DNA of 64,000 bases from Tritonibacter multivorans (GCF_001458415.1 NZ_CYSD01000024.1:23758-87757); one strand, 5' to 3'. Shown: positions 17,013 through 26,393, numbered from the stretch's first letter. Notes: a model not told the origin generated them from the letters alone. Program-made: numbers and translations.

Positions 17013-19253
17013 ATGGCAGAGAACACCGAATCCGAGAGCCGCAAGCTGCTTGGCCGTCTTCGCGAGGCCATGGCCGGCGATGATGCGGGGCAGGCACGCC
17101 TGGACAAGATCACCCAGTTGATCGCGGACAGCATGGGAACCGAAGTGTGCTCGATCTATCTGTTCCGTGACGAAGAAACGCTCGAACTCTGCGCCACCGA
17201 AGGTCTGAACCGCGAATCCGTGCACCAGACCCGGATGCGCGTCGGCGAAGGCCTTGTGGGCCGTGTGGCGCGATCGGGCAAGGTGGTGAACACCGCTGAT
17301 GCGCCGAACGCCCGTGGCTTCCGCTATATGCCGGAAACCGGGGAAGAGGCGTTTTCTTCCTTCCTTGGCATCCCGATCCAGCGGCTGGGCGAGATGATGG
17401 GCGTCTTGGTCGTGCAGTCGCGCGACAGCCGCGAATATACCGAAGACGCGGTCTATGCGCTTGAAGTGGTGGCCATGGTGATCGCCGAGATGACCGAGCT
17501 GGGCGCTTTTGTCGGCGAAGGCGCGGCGATGTCGGCGCTGCACCAGCAGCCGGTGCAGCTGGAAGGGGGCGTGGCGCAGGAAGGCGCGGCAGAGGGCCAT
17601 ATCTGGTTGCATGAGCCGCGTGTGGTTGTGACCAACCCCATTGCCGATGATCCGCACCGCGAGCTTGAACGCCTGCAAGAGGCCGTGGACGAACTGCGGG
17701 TTGGCGTCGATAAGATGCTCGAAGGCGCGCGCAGCGCCGACAAAGAACAGTTGCAGGTCTTGGAAACCTACCGAATGTTTGCCAATTCCAAAGGCTGGAT
17801 GCGGCGGATGGAAGAAGACATCGCCCGCGGTCTGTCGGCCGAAGCGGCGGTGGAGAAGGAACAATCCTTGGCGCGCGGTCGCATGGCCAAGGCGCAGGAT
17901 GCGTACCTGCGCGAACGGCTGAGCGATCTGGACGATCTGTCCAATCGCCTGCTGCGCATTCTGACCGGGCAGGGCCGGGAAACCGGGGCAGAGATGCCCG
18001 ATGACCCGATCCTTGTGGCGCGCAATATTGGCCCGGCAGAGCTCTTGGATTATGGCCGCAAGCTGAAAGGCATTATCCTTGAGGAGGGCTCGGTTGGGTC
18101 GCATGCCGCGATCGTCGCACGCGCCTTGGCGATCCCCTTGGTGGTGCATGTGGGCCGTATTACGACCGAGGCGCTGAATGGCGACCATGTGCTGGTTGAT
18201 GGCGATGTCGGCACGGTACATCTGCGCCCGGATGATCCTGTGACCAGCGCCTTCCGCGACAAGATCGCGATGCAGGCGCAGGCCAAAGAACGCTATGCCT
18301 CGATCCGCGACAAAGAAGCGGTGACGGTGGATGGCAAACGCATCCATATGATGATGAACGCGGGCCTGATGGCAGATCTGCCGTCGCTTGGCACCTCGGG
18401 CGCAGAAGGGGTGGGCCTGTTCCGCACCGAGCTGCAATTCCTGATCCGTAACCAGATGCCCAAACGGGCAGAGCTGGTGGAATCCTATGAACGCGTTCTG
18501 ACCGCAGCCGGCGAAAAGCGCGTGGTCTTCCGAACGCTTGATATTGGGTCGGACAAGGTGCTGCCCTATATGAAACCCACGGATGAACCCAACCCGGCGC
18601 TCGGCTGGCGGGCGATCCGTGTGGGTCTGGACAAGCCCGGCGTCATGCGGATGCAGCTGCAGGCGCTGATGCGCGCGGCCAAAGGGCGTCCCCTGACCAT
18701 CATGTTCCCCTTTGTCGCCCAGTTCGAAGAATACCGTCAGGCACGGCGTGAGGTCGACAAAACACTCGAACGCGAACGCAAGCTGGGGCATGTGTTGCCC
18801 GAAAGCATTGAGGTGGGCGCGATGCTGGAAACCCCGTCGCTGGGGTTTGCACCGTTGAAGTTCTTTGAAGAGGTGGATTTTGTCTCTATCGGCGGCAATG
18901 ACCTCAAGCAGTTCTTCTTTGCGGCGGATCGTGAAAACGAACGGGTGCGCAAACGCTATGACACGCTGAATGCCAGCTTCCTGTCCTTTATCGAACGCGT
19001 GGTGGAGCGCTGCGATATGTGTGACACGCCGCTCAGCTTCTGTGGCGAAGACGCAGGCCGCCCGATCGAAGCTGTGTGCCTGGCTGCCATGGGCATCCGT
19101 TACTTGTCGATGCGCCCGGCGTCGATTGGGCCAGTGAAATCCTTGATGATGCGGGTCGATCTGGGAGAGCTGCGCAAGGTGATCTCGGACGCGCGCCATC
19201 GCGGCGAACAGAGCGTGCGCCCCTCTGTCATTCGGTATCTGCGCGAACTGTGA
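17013..19253 (+). CDS. ptsP: Phosphoenolpyruvate-protein phosphotransferase, EI-Ntr type
   Basis: 746 residues. EI-Ntr takes phosphate from PEP and passes it to NPr and EIIA-Ntr, a regulatory phosphorelay for nitrogen and potassium status. The domain order is a GAF sensor (about 20-165; EVCSIYLFRDEETLELCATEGL), the HPr-binding/phosphohistidine domain with active-site His in GSVGSHAAIVARALAIPLVV, and the C-terminal PEP barrel (GLFRTELQFL; DIGSDKVLPY; GGNDLKQFFFAADRENERV; catalytic Cys in SFCGEDAGRP). Full length. The GAF domain separates it from sugar EI. It is followed by its own terminator. Confidence 0.95.
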   Translation: MAENTESESRKLLGRLREAMAGDDAGQARLDKITQLIADSMGTEVCSIYLFRDEETLELCATEGLNRESVHQTRMRVGEGLVGRVARSGKVVNTADAPNARGFRYMPETGEEAFSSFLGIPIQRLGEMMGVLVVQSRDSREYTEDAVYALEVVAMVIAEMTELGAFVGEGAAMSALHQQPVQLEGGVAQEGAAEGHIWLHEPRVVVTNPIADDPHRELERLQEAVDELRVGVDKMLEGARSADKEQLQVLETYRMFANSKGWMRRMEEDIARGLSAEAAVEKEQSLARGRMAKAQDAYLRERLSDLDDLSNRLLRILTGQGRETGAEMPDDPILVARNIGPAELLDYGRKLKGIILEEGSVGSHAAIVARALAIPLVVHVGRITTEALNGDHVLVDGDVGTVHLRPDDPVTSAFRDKIAMQAQAKERYASIRDKEAVTVDGKRIHMMMNAGLMADLPSLGTSGAEGVGLFRTELQFLIRNQMPKRAELVESYERVLTAAGEKRVVFRTLDIGSDKVLPYMKPTDEPNPALGWRAIRVGLDKPGVMRMQLQALMRAAKGRPLTIMFPFVAQFEEYRQARREVDKTLERERKLGHVLPESIEVGAMLETPSLGFAPLKFFEEVDFVSIGGNDLKQFFFAADRENERVRKRYDTLNASFLSFIERVVERCDMCDTPLSFCGEDAGRPIEAVCLAAMGIRYLSMRPASIGPVKSLMMRVDLGELRKVISDARHRGEQSVRPSVIRYLREL

Positions 19254-19281
19254 TCGTCAGCACGACGCTGGAAAACAGACG

Positions 19282-19319
19282 AAAGCCGCTTCGCATTGCG
19301 TGAGGCGGCTTTTCTTTTT
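19282..19319 (+). terminator. Rho-independent terminator after ptsP
   Basis: AAAGCCGC (19282-19289) pairs with GCGGCTTT (19305-19312) and runs into TTCTTTTTC. Confidence 0.85.
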
Positions 19320-19463
19320 CTAACCTACTGAGCCATTTTGGCCCCTTTCTTCGTTCTAGATTGTCTTTTCTCAACATTTTTTCGGGTTTTGGCTTTTTCC
19401 CGCTCAGCCGCGGAGTTTTCCCCTAGGATAGCCGCAGACAGAGGTCGCTTAAGGGGGCAGGCA

Positions 19464-20087
19464 ATGATTGATCTTTACACATGGACCACGCCAAACGGGC
19501 GGAAAGTGTCGATCCTGCTGGAAGAACTGGGCCTGCCTTACACAGCCATTCCAGTGGACACTGGCGCAGGCGATCAGTTTGCACCCGACTTCCTGAAGAT
19601 CAGCCCCAACAATAAAATCCCGGCAATTGTGGACCATGACACCGGGGTCTCGATGATGGAAAGCGGAGCGATCATGGTCTATCTGGCTGAACGCTACGGT
19701 GGCTTTCTGGGCCCGGACCAGCGGCTCGAGGTGATGGAATGGCTGATGTGGCAGATGGGCGGTTTCGGCCCCATGCTGGGGCAGGCGCATCACTTTCTGC
19801 ACTATAACCGCGGCAAGTCCGACTATGCCGAGGAACGCTACGCGACCGAGGCACGGCGGCTATACGGCGTGCTCGACACTCGGCTGGGGCAGGGGGAGTT
19901 TGTGGCGGGGGCCTATTCGATTGCTGATATGGCGATCTGGCCCTGGGTGTCGCGCTATGAATGGCAGGGCATCGACCTGAGCGCCTTTCCCAATGTGCGC
20001 CGCTGGTATCAGGACATTCGCGCGCGGCCTGCGGTGCAGAAAGGCTATCACCAGCCAAAATGGGTCAACGAGATCCCCGAGGGTTAA
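19464..20087 (+). CDS. Glutathione S-transferase, Nu/YghU-like
   Basis: A 207-residue cytosolic protein. It has an N-terminal thioredoxin-like domain (1-80; YTWTTPNGRKVSILLEELGLPY, SPNNKIPAIVD with the cis-Pro, MESGAIMVYLAERYG) and a helical C-terminal domain (VEWLMWQMGG-like segment, YSIADMAIWPWV). The TTPNGRK start is typical of Ure2p/YghU-type transferases, which often have disulfide-reductase activity. ATG 19464 follows AAGGGGGCAG. Its substrate is unknown. Confidence 0.9.
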   Translation: MIDLYTWTTPNGRKVSILLEELGLPYTAIPVDTGAGDQFAPDFLKISPNNKIPAIVDHDTGVSMMESGAIMVYLAERYGGFLGPDQRLEVMEWLMWQMGGFGPMLGQAHHFLHYNRGKSDYAEERYATEARRLYGVLDTRLGQGEFVAGAYSIADMAIWPWVSRYEWQGIDLSAFPNVRRWYQDIRARPAVQKGYHQPKWVNEIPEG

Positions 20088-20113
20088 GCCCCCGGAGATC
20101 TGTATAGGTTGAT

Positions 20114-21094
20114 TTACAGCGCGTAGTCCCAGGGTGCCGCCTGGAAGCGATAGGCGTCGCCGTCGCGCAGAACCAGACCAAAGCCCGGGAAATCCAGATG
20201 CGACCCCGTCACGCGCAGCCCATCGGCCGCTGCCATATCAAGCATTTTGGCGCGGGTTGCTTTGGTCACCTCAGCATCGGTGTCAAAGGCCAGCGTCACA
20301 TCCGGGTAGGCAAACTGAATGCCGGTCATATGGATGACATCGCCCCAGAACAGCAGGCTGTCATCGCCAGAGTTCAGCAGAACCCCCTGATGGCCCGGCG
20401 TGTGCCCCGGCAGCGCCTGCGTCGACAGACCGCCGCCAAGATCCGCATCCCCTGTTACCAGCTTCAGACGGTCCTGATAGGGCGTGGTGGTCATGCGTGC
20501 CGCTTGGAAGAAGGCAGCCGCCCCTTCGCCTGCGGCAGTGCGCATCTCGTCGCTGTACCAGAAATCCCATTCGGTCTGGGACACGATCAGCTCGGCGTTG
20601 GGGAACATCGCCGCACCGCCTGCGTCGATCAGGCCGCCGACGTGGTCCACATGCATGTGGGTCAGGATCACCTGATCAATCTCTTCCGGGCTCACCCCGG
20701 CAGCGGCGAGGTTTGCCCCCAATGTGCCAAGGGTCGGCGCAAAGAGGTTCGACGTGCCGGTGTCGATCAGGGTAGTATTGCCGCCTGCCTGAATCAGATA
20801 GCCATTGACCGGAATGCGCAGCCCGTCTGCCTGCATGGTCTGGCCATAGCGCGCCAGCGACTGGCCGGCCGCTTCGGCGTCATAGGTCGACATCAGGGCC
20901 GGGGCCACATCCAGATAGCCATCCAGCAGGGCGGTGACAGTGGCCTCACCGACCTTGCGGCGTTGGACGCCTGCTACCTGATGGGCCGCGGCCTGAGAAT
21001 GGCCGGAGCCTGCGCGGGCCACAGCCGGAAGAAGGCCAGCAGCCAGCGGGGCTGCGGCGGCGGCAGCAAGAAATGTTCTGCGGGTGGAAGTCAT
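20114..21094 (-). CDS. Tat-exported metallo-beta-lactamase-fold hydrolase
   Basis: 326 residues. The N-terminus MTSTRRTFLAAAAAAPLAAG has a twin-Arg motif and a hydrophobic stretch with cleavage after ARA, so it is exported folded. The zinc-binding signature THMHVDHVGG (HxHxDH), further ligands in LPGHTPGHQGVLL and a late GSHLDF define the MBL fold, close to quorum-quenching lactonase-like or alkylsulfatase-like hydrolases; the substrate is not known. AAGGAGGG precedes the ATG. It is divergent from the LysR gene with a 173-bp operator-like spacer, which suggests that the regulator controls it. Confidence 0.9.
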   Translation of the reverse strand: MTSTRRTFLAAAAAAPLAAGLLPAVARAGSGHSQAAAHQVAGVQRRKVGEATVTALLDGYLDVAPALMSTYDAEAAGQSLARYGQTMQADGLRIPVNGYLIQAGGNTTLIDTGTSNLFAPTLGTLGANLAAAGVSPEEIDQVILTHMHVDHVGGLIDAGGAAMFPNAELIVSQTEWDFWYSDEMRTAAGEGAAAFFQAARMTTTPYQDRLKLVTGDADLGGGLSTQALPGHTPGHQGVLLNSGDDSLLFWGDVIHMTGIQFAYPDVTLAFDTDAEVTKATRAKMLDMAAADGLRVTGSHLDFPGFGLVLRDGDAYRFQAAPWDYAL

Positions 21095-21183
21095 CAGAAA
21101 CCCTCCTTGGGGCATGAAATCAAAGCAGCAGCGCCGATGCCCAACAGCAGTCAGCGCCACGCTTGCAATATGGGGCAAGATTT

Positions 21184-21233
21184 CCCGGCCCGGGAGAATT
21201 GTAATTCTGATAGGGGGTATTAGATGAGCTAAT
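21184..21233. promoter_or_regulatory. Divergent operator region with three dyads
   Basis: Between the MBL gene and lysR lie CCCGG-C-CCGGG (21184-21194), AGAATT-gt-AATTCT (21195-21208) and ATTAG-atgag-CTAAT (21219-21233). The last contains the T-N11-A core usual for LysR binding sites. The arrangement fits autoregulation of the lysR gene and control of the divergent hydrolase. Confidence 0.6.
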
Positions 21234-21267
21234 AACCGCGGACCGTGCGATCAGGGAGCAGGCTCAT

Positions 21268-22194
21268 ATGGACAGGCTGACAGCATTTCAAACCTTTGTC
21301 GAGGCCGTCGACAGCGGCAGCGTGAACCGCGCCAGCAAGCGGGTGAAAATCAGCCAGTCGGCCGCCAGCCAGCAGATTCAGGCGCTGGAGCGGTTCTTTG
21401 ATCAAGAGCTCCTGCAACGCAGCCCCAGCGGCGTGCGGGTGACCGAAGCTGGCCAAGTGGTCTATGACCATGCGCAGGAAATTCTGGGGAATTACGGCGG
21501 GTTGCTCAATGCAATGAACAGCCGCAAAGGCCGCGTGCAGGGGGTGGTGCGGGTGTCGATGGGGTCCTATTTGGGCCAGCTGACCACCGGGCCTGCGCTG
21601 ATTTCGCTCAAGCAGCGCCACCCTGAGCTGGAACCGATGATCCATCTCGAAGACCGGTTTGTGGATATTCTGAACGAACCCTATGATCTGCTGCTGCGCA
21701 CAGGAAAACTGGGCGACAGCGGTGGCGTTGCGCGCAAGATTGCGTCCATTCACACGGTGCTCTTTGCCACGCCCGAGTATCTGGAACGCCATGGCCACCC
21801 GCAGGTGCCCGAAGACCTGCAGCGGCTGCGCTTTATCCGGTTTTCCGATGACCCAAATGCCTCGCGCCTGCCGATCCTTCAGGATGGGGCGACGCAGCAT
21901 GTCAATGTGCCGGTGGGGATGACGGTGGGCAGCCCCGACCTGATCCAGCGCGCGGTGCTGGATGGCATGGGCTTTTCGCGCGCGCCCCTGGCCGTGGTGT
22001 CCGAGGCCCTGGCGTCTGGGCGCATTGTTGAAATCCTGCCCGGGTATCAGGTGGCGCCCAAGGATATGTTCCTGATCTACCGCAGCAAACAGGCGATGGA
22101 CTTTACCCTGCGCACGGTTGCCCGCAGCCTGTGGGCCGCGCTTGCGGAAACCGAAGGTGTGGTGCCCGTCTCCAATTTCCTCAAAGAGGCCTAA
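21268..22194 (+). CDS. LysR-family transcriptional regulator
   Basis: 308 residues. The N-terminal winged HTH (MDRLTAFQTFVEAVDSGSVNRAS, then ISQSAASQQIQALERFFDQELLQR) is the LysR DNA-binding domain. The rest is a periplasmic-binding-like effector domain (VVRVSMGSYLGQLTTGPALI; FVDILNEPYDLLLRTG) of the subgroup related to CrgA/DmlR. The effector is unknown. The divergent MBL hydrolase is the likely target. Confidence 0.9.
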   Translation: MDRLTAFQTFVEAVDSGSVNRASKRVKISQSAASQQIQALERFFDQELLQRSPSGVRVTEAGQVVYDHAQEILGNYGGLLNAMNSRKGRVQGVVRVSMGSYLGQLTTGPALISLKQRHPELEPMIHLEDRFVDILNEPYDLLLRTGKLGDSGGVARKIASIHTVLFATPEYLERHGHPQVPEDLQRLRFIRFSDDPNASRLPILQDGATQHVNVPVGMTVGSPDLIQRAVLDGMGFSRAPLAVVSEALASGRIVEILPGYQVAPKDMFLIYRSKQAMDFTLRTVARSLWAALAETEGVVPVSNFLKEA

Positions 22195-22445
22195 GCCAGC
22201 GCAACACCGCTGCGGCTCCAGCCGATTTCTGATCCACGCCGAGTGAGGCAGGGGGGCAAATTTGCGCGCGTCGCCTGTCCGAATGCGCGCCGCTGCCACC
22301 GTGACCGCAGGCTAATCTGACCTATCCGTCCGTGAGTATAGACATATTTTCTGATGGATTTGTGGTGGGTGGGGCAATGGGCCTGCGCGCGGCAAGAGGC
22401 CGTTAAACTCTGACGGCCACACTGACGACACAGACCGGAGGTGAC

Positions 22446-22808
22446 ATGACCAATATTCTGATCGTAGATGACGAGCCGCTCTTGCGCGAAGAACTTCAGG
22501 AATCTCTCGAACTGGAAGATTACGAGGTGGTGGCCGCCGCCTCCGTTCCCGAAGCTCTGGAAGAGCTCGCGGAAGAGAGCTTTGATGTTGTGGTAACGGA
22601 TCTAAAGATGCCCAAAGTGGGCGGATTGGAGCTGTTGCGGAAACTATCGGAGCAGGGGTTCAAAGGCCGTGTTGTCGTGGTCAGCGGCCATGGCGCAGAG
22701 AGTTCTCGGGAGGATGCTTTGGCCTTGGGGGCTTCGGCGTGTTTCGCCAAACCCCTTGATGTTGAAGACTTAATTGACCTGATCGAAGGTCGGTCAGACG
22801 CTGCTTAA
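22446..22808 (+). CDS. Stand-alone response regulator receiver protein 1
   Basis: 120 residues, a receiver (REC) domain with no output domain. It shows the acidic pair DDE (8-10), phospho-acceptor Asp52 (VVVTDLKMP), the switch Ser in VVVSGHG and Lys in FAKPLD. Such proteins act as phosphate shuttles or through protein contacts. It is the first gene of a four-gene set with a second REC protein, a PhnD-like binding protein and a histidine kinase. CGGAGG is 4 bases from the ATG. Confidence 0.9.
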   Translation: MTNILIVDDEPLLREELQESLELEDYEVVAAASVPEALEELAEESFDVVVTDLKMPKVGGLELLRKLSEQGFKGRVVVVSGHGAESSREDALALGASACFAKPLDVEDLIDLIEGRSDAA

Positions 22809-22832
22809 GGCCAAAAACAAACAATTTTACAC

Positions 22833-22856
22833 GCGTATAGGGTGTATACGCCTTTT
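22833..22856 (+). terminator. Hairpin between the two receiver genes
   Basis: GCGTATA (22833-22839) pairs perfectly with TATACGC (22845-22851) and is followed by CTTTTG. It could be a partial terminator that adjusts the ratio of the first REC gene to the rest. Confidence 0.55.
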
Positions 22857-22903
22857 GAACAGGGCGCCGCCGCTCAGGCGGATAGGGGGGCACTTTTAGA
22901 ATT

Positions 22904-22919
22904 GTGTACAAAGGTACAC
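22904..22919. promoter_or_regulatory. Palindromic operator candidate upstream of second receiver gene
   Basis: GTGTAC-aaag-GTACAC is a perfect 6-bp dyad 46 bp before the ATG at 22966. It suggests a separate promoter or operator for the three distal genes. Confidence 0.4.
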
Positions 22920-22965
22920 TGACCGCATGCTGAAGCCGTAAAGTAACGTTATGAGGAGATTAGGC

Positions 22966-23487
22966 ATGAGTTCTAAAGCAGATGAGACCCCGAACCAGCA
23001 ACTGACCGTTCTTCTGGTCGATGACGACCGGGACGCGCTTGAAGAGCTGAAGGACATTGTCGATCTCGAAGGGTGGAACGCGATTATCGCGGACAGTGTC
23101 GACATGGCGCTTGAGGTGCTGGAATGGTACCCGTTCATTGGCGTTGTTGTCACAGATGTCCACTTTGTTGATCCCTCGGGCGACATGTCCAATGGCATCC
23201 AGCTGGTGTCCCGTGCGCAGGCCCGTTTCCCTGGACGCGACCTCAATTTTGTTGTTCTGAGCGGCGACCCAAGTGCGCTGAAGTCCTCGGTCCAGATCGG
23301 CGCTGTGGATTTCCTGTCCAAACCCCTGGATGCGGATGCGCTGATCGCAGCGATCACCGCAGGTGCAGGTGAAGGCATGGCTTATTTTGAGGATCCGGAC
23401 CGGGCCGAGAATCTTTTGGAACGTGTTCAGAGCACCACCGAAGGTGTGCATGCCGCAAATGTCAAAGCCGCAGGAGATGCCGCATGA
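22966..23487 (+). CDS. Stand-alone response regulator receiver protein 2
   Basis: 173 residues. REC domain at about 13-130 with DDD (19-21), acceptor Asp64 (VVVTDVHF), a Ser switch (VVLSGDPS) and LSKPLD. The C-terminal tail of about 40 residues has no recognised output domain. GAGGAG stands 7 bases before the ATG at 22966; an in-frame ATG at 22951 overlaps that box and is rejected. Its stop overlaps the next gene start (ATGA). Confidence 0.9.
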   Translation: MSSKADETPNQQLTVLLVDDDRDALEELKDIVDLEGWNAIIADSVDMALEVLEWYPFIGVVVTDVHFVDPSGDMSNGIQLVSRAQARFPGRDLNFVVLSGDPSALKSSVQIGAVDFLSKPLDADALIAAITAGAGEGMAYFEDPDRAENLLERVQSTTEGVHAANVKAAGDAA

Positions 23488-24368
23488 AACCTGTGTTCAA
23501 ACAGCTGACGTCGGTTTTGGCCGCCATGGCCGTCTTCGGCGGTGCCCATTTTGCACAACCCGCCATGGCCAGCAGTGGGGCCGGGGGGCAGGTTCTGACC
23601 TTTGGCATTGTGCCGCAGCAATCTGCCAGCCGATTGGCCAAGATGTGGGGCCCGTTTCTGGCAGAGCTGAGCGCGCAAACGGGCGTCACCTTCCGCTTTC
23701 GCACCACCAAGGACATTCCCACCTTTGAGGCCTGTCTTGCATCCGGCGCGTTTGACGTCGCCTATATGAACCCGATGCACTACACGATCTTCTCGAGCGA
23801 GGCGTCGTACACCGCCATTGCGCATCAGTCCGACAAACGCCTCAAAGGTGTGCTGGTGGCGCGGGCGGATGCCAGTTTCGAAGATCTGGAGGGGCTGCAG
23901 GGCGGCACGGTTGCTTTCCCTTCTCCAGGAGCGTTTGGCGCCAGCATCCTGAACCGCGCGCTGCTGGCTGAAAACGGGGTGGAGTTCGACCCTGCCTATG
24001 TGAAATCCCACGACAGCGTTTACCGCGCAGTGGCGGCTGGTCTGATGGTGGCAGGCGGTGGGGTCACGCGGACCTTCAATGCGGTTGATCCCGAAATCCG
24101 GGCGCAGCTGCAGATCATTCAGGAAACCCCGGGCTATACCCCCCATGCGATCGCGGTGCACGGCGCGGTGGATGCGCAATTGCGCGATGGCATTCAGGGC
24201 GCTTTGATGACCATTGCCGAGGCACAGCCAACCCTTGTGACGGGGATCGGCATGAAAGGCTTTGTCGCCGCAGGTGATAGCGCCTGGGATGATGTGCGGT
24301 CACTGGAAATGTCGCGGGATGAAACCGGTATTTCTCGTAAGGGGGATGCTGTATGTCCTTCCGATTAA
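23484..24368 (+). CDS. PhnD-like periplasmic binding protein
   Basis: 294 residues with a Sec signal peptide (hydrophobic about 10-27, cleavage near AMA|SS). The core (LTFGIVPQQSASRLAKMWGPFL; RTTKDIPTFEACLASGAFDVAYMNPMHY; KGVLVARADASFEDLEGLQGGTVAFPSPGAFGAS) is the phosphate/phosphite/phosphonate-type PhnD binding-protein fold. No ABC permease or ATPase is adjacent; instead a histidine kinase follows and overlaps it by 16 bp. It therefore probably acts as the ligand-sensing subunit of the kinase. The ligand is unknown. Confidence 0.88.
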   Translation: MKPVFKQLTSVLAAMAVFGGAHFAQPAMASSGAGGQVLTFGIVPQQSASRLAKMWGPFLAELSAQTGVTFRFRTTKDIPTFEACLASGAFDVAYMNPMHYTIFSSEASYTAIAHQSDKRLKGVLVARADASFEDLEGLQGGTVAFPSPGAFGASILNRALLAENGVEFDPAYVKSHDSVYRAVAAGLMVAGGGVTRTFNAVDPEIRAQLQIIQETPGYTPHAIAVHGAVDAQLRDGIQGALMTIAEAQPTLVTGIGMKGFVAAGDSAWDDVRSLEMSRDETGISRKGDAVCPSD

Positions 24369-26374
24369 AGACAGTTCTGGGGATTGCACTGATTGAACTG
24401 ACGGTTATGGCAATCCTCATTATGATCAACCAGTTTGCTCTGGGTGGCTCTGCCGCCACCCAGTTGTTTCAACGGGCAGAAACCACCGCGCGGGTGTTTT
24501 CAAACGCGGTCTCTGATGCGGTGATTGCCACGGATCTGGCGACGCTGGATGCCACAATTGCAACCGCCTTATTCGGGGAAGAGCTGGAATATCTTCGCGT
24601 GCTCAGCCCGTCTGGCGTGGTTCTGTCAGCGGGCGGCGATGCCGAAGCTCTCGCGCGCCCGTTCGTGGCGGATGCGGATTTCGACAGCGCCCGCAGCGAC
24701 CATATGATTGACCTCCAGCTGCCGATCATCGTTTCAGGCACGACCTTTGGGGTGATTGAACTGGGCATGTCCACCCGCGCAATCGAGGCGGAGCTTGCGT
24801 CTGCGTTGCGCTGGAACATTCTTATTGCCGTTATCGGCATGTCGCTCGTTGCGGTCTTTGGATATCTTCTGGGGTCTGTTCTGACCCACCAGCTGCATTG
24901 GCTGCAAAAAGGGGCGGGGGCCATCTCCAGCGGCGATCTGAACCATCGGATCAAAGTGCGCGGGCGGGACGAACTGGCCGTGACGGCCAGTTGTTTCAAC
25001 GATATGGCCCAATCGCTGTCTCAGGAACGTCACAGGCTTCAGGAACAGCATCGGTTCTTGCTGAACCGCAAAGCACGGGTGGAGGTTCTGGTCAAATGTC
25101 TCACGGAGATCTCCAAGAATGAACAGTTCGGCGACAGCCGTGTCTTTATTCCCGATACGGACCGCGAGGATGAAATCGGGGATATGGCGCGGGCAACCGT
25201 GGTCTTTCGCGATGCCATGGAAGAAATCGAATCCGCAAGGCTTAAACAGCAACGTCTGATTTCGGCCTTTGATCAGGTCGAAGAACAGGTGGCAATCTTT
25301 GGTTTGGATGGCAGCGTCCTGTTCCTCAATGCGGCTTTCCGCCGTGCAAACGACACCATCCTGTCCACCATCGGCCACGAGCAGTTTACGCTCAAAGGGT
25401 ATCTTGAGGTGGGCGTGCGTCTTGGGGTGTTTAAGGACGCGCTGGCCGAAGGCACCACCGCGCAGGACTGGATCACCGGGCGCTTGGCCTGCAGCTCTGG
25501 CACGCCACGCGAACTGAACTGTGCCCCCGACCGGGTGCTGTTGACGGTGCAAAGTCAGGTCGATGGCATCGGCACCGTTCTGTCCGCAAAGGATATCACC
25601 GATCTGCGACAGTCTGAAAACCAGCTGATCCAGGCCTCAAAACTGGCCACTTTGGGCGAAATGGCGACCGGCATTGCCCACGAGCTGAACCAGCCTCTTG
25701 GCGTGATCCGCATGGCGGCCACCAACTGTGTGAAACGGATTGATCGCGGCAAAGGCGACTTTGATTATCTGCGCAGCAAACTGGAACGGATGGGCGAACA
25801 GACCGAGCGCGCGTCGCAGATCATCAATCACATGCGGATCTTCGGTCGCGAGGCCAGCGGTGAACAAACCCCATTCGATCTGCGCGACAGCCTGACCGAA
25901 GTGGCCAGCCTGGCGCGGGCGCAGCTGCAGACCCTCGACATTGGTTTGCGCGTTTCCGTACCGGAAGACGTCGATGCCACCGTGCTGGGGGAACGGGTCA
26001 TTTTTGAACAGGTGCTGCTCAACCTGATCTCGAACGGGCGCGACGCCATTGAGGCGCGCAAACTGGCCGAGGGCAGTAATGAAGGACGCATCACCATTGA
26101 TGCCGAATTCGGCACGCCGGATGGCCACGTCCTGACCGTGCGCGACACGGGCGGCGGCATTCCAGAGGCCGTGATGGACAAGCTGTTTGAGCCCTTCTTT
26201 ACCACCAAGGAACCGGGCAAAGGCACAGGGCTGGGGCTGTCGATCAGCTTTGGCACCATACGGGACATGGGCGGCGTGATCTCGGCCACCAACGAAGGCG
26301 AGGGCGCGTGTTTCCGGATTGTCCTGCCGGATCAGGGCGCAGCCAAAGAAGAGCCGCTTGCGGAAACGGCCTGA
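24353..26374 (+). CDS. Membrane sensor histidine kinase (HAMP-PAS-HisKA-HATPase)
   Basis: 673 residues. A membrane span lies at about 8-30 and a periplasmic sensor loop at about 31-150. A second span is near 155-175, then a HAMP linker (to about 235), a PAS-like segment (about 305-410; LISAFDQVEEQVAIFGLDGSVLF), HisKA with phospho-acceptor His443 (GIAHELNQPLGVIR) and HATPase_c (N-box LLNLISNGRDAIEA; DTGGGIPEAV; FEPFFTTKEPGKGTGLGLS). It has no attached receiver. The two REC proteins upstream are its likely partners and the PhnD-like protein its periplasmic ligand sensor. A perfect 11-bp terminator follows. Confidence 0.92.
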   Translation: MSFRLKTVLGIALIELTVMAILIMINQFALGGSAATQLFQRAETTARVFSNAVSDAVIATDLATLDATIATALFGEELEYLRVLSPSGVVLSAGGDAEALARPFVADADFDSARSDHMIDLQLPIIVSGTTFGVIELGMSTRAIEAELASALRWNILIAVIGMSLVAVFGYLLGSVLTHQLHWLQKGAGAISSGDLNHRIKVRGRDELAVTASCFNDMAQSLSQERHRLQEQHRFLLNRKARVEVLVKCLTEISKNEQFGDSRVFIPDTDREDEIGDMARATVVFRDAMEEIESARLKQQRLISAFDQVEEQVAIFGLDGSVLFLNAAFRRANDTILSTIGHEQFTLKGYLEVGVRLGVFKDALAEGTTAQDWITGRLACSSGTPRELNCAPDRVLLTVQSQVDGIGTVLSAKDITDLRQSENQLIQASKLATLGEMATGIAHELNQPLGVIRMAATNCVKRIDRGKGDFDYLRSKLERMGEQTERASQIINHMRIFGREASGEQTPFDLRDSLTEVASLARAQLQTLDIGLRVSVPEDVDATVLGERVIFEQVLLNLISNGRDAIEARKLAEGSNEGRITIDAEFGTPDGHVLTVRDTGGGIPEAVMDKLFEPFFTTKEPGKGTGLGLSISFGTIRDMGGVISATNEGEGACFRIVLPDQGAAKEEPLAETA

Positions 26375-26393
26375 GCCATGCCATGACGGCGAC

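Noticed and set aside
16611..19199. 862-codon open frame on the minus strand
   Set aside because: It lies opposite ptsP and is His/Arg/Gln-rich in the way of a shadow frame of a G+C-rich gene; it has no recognisable domain.
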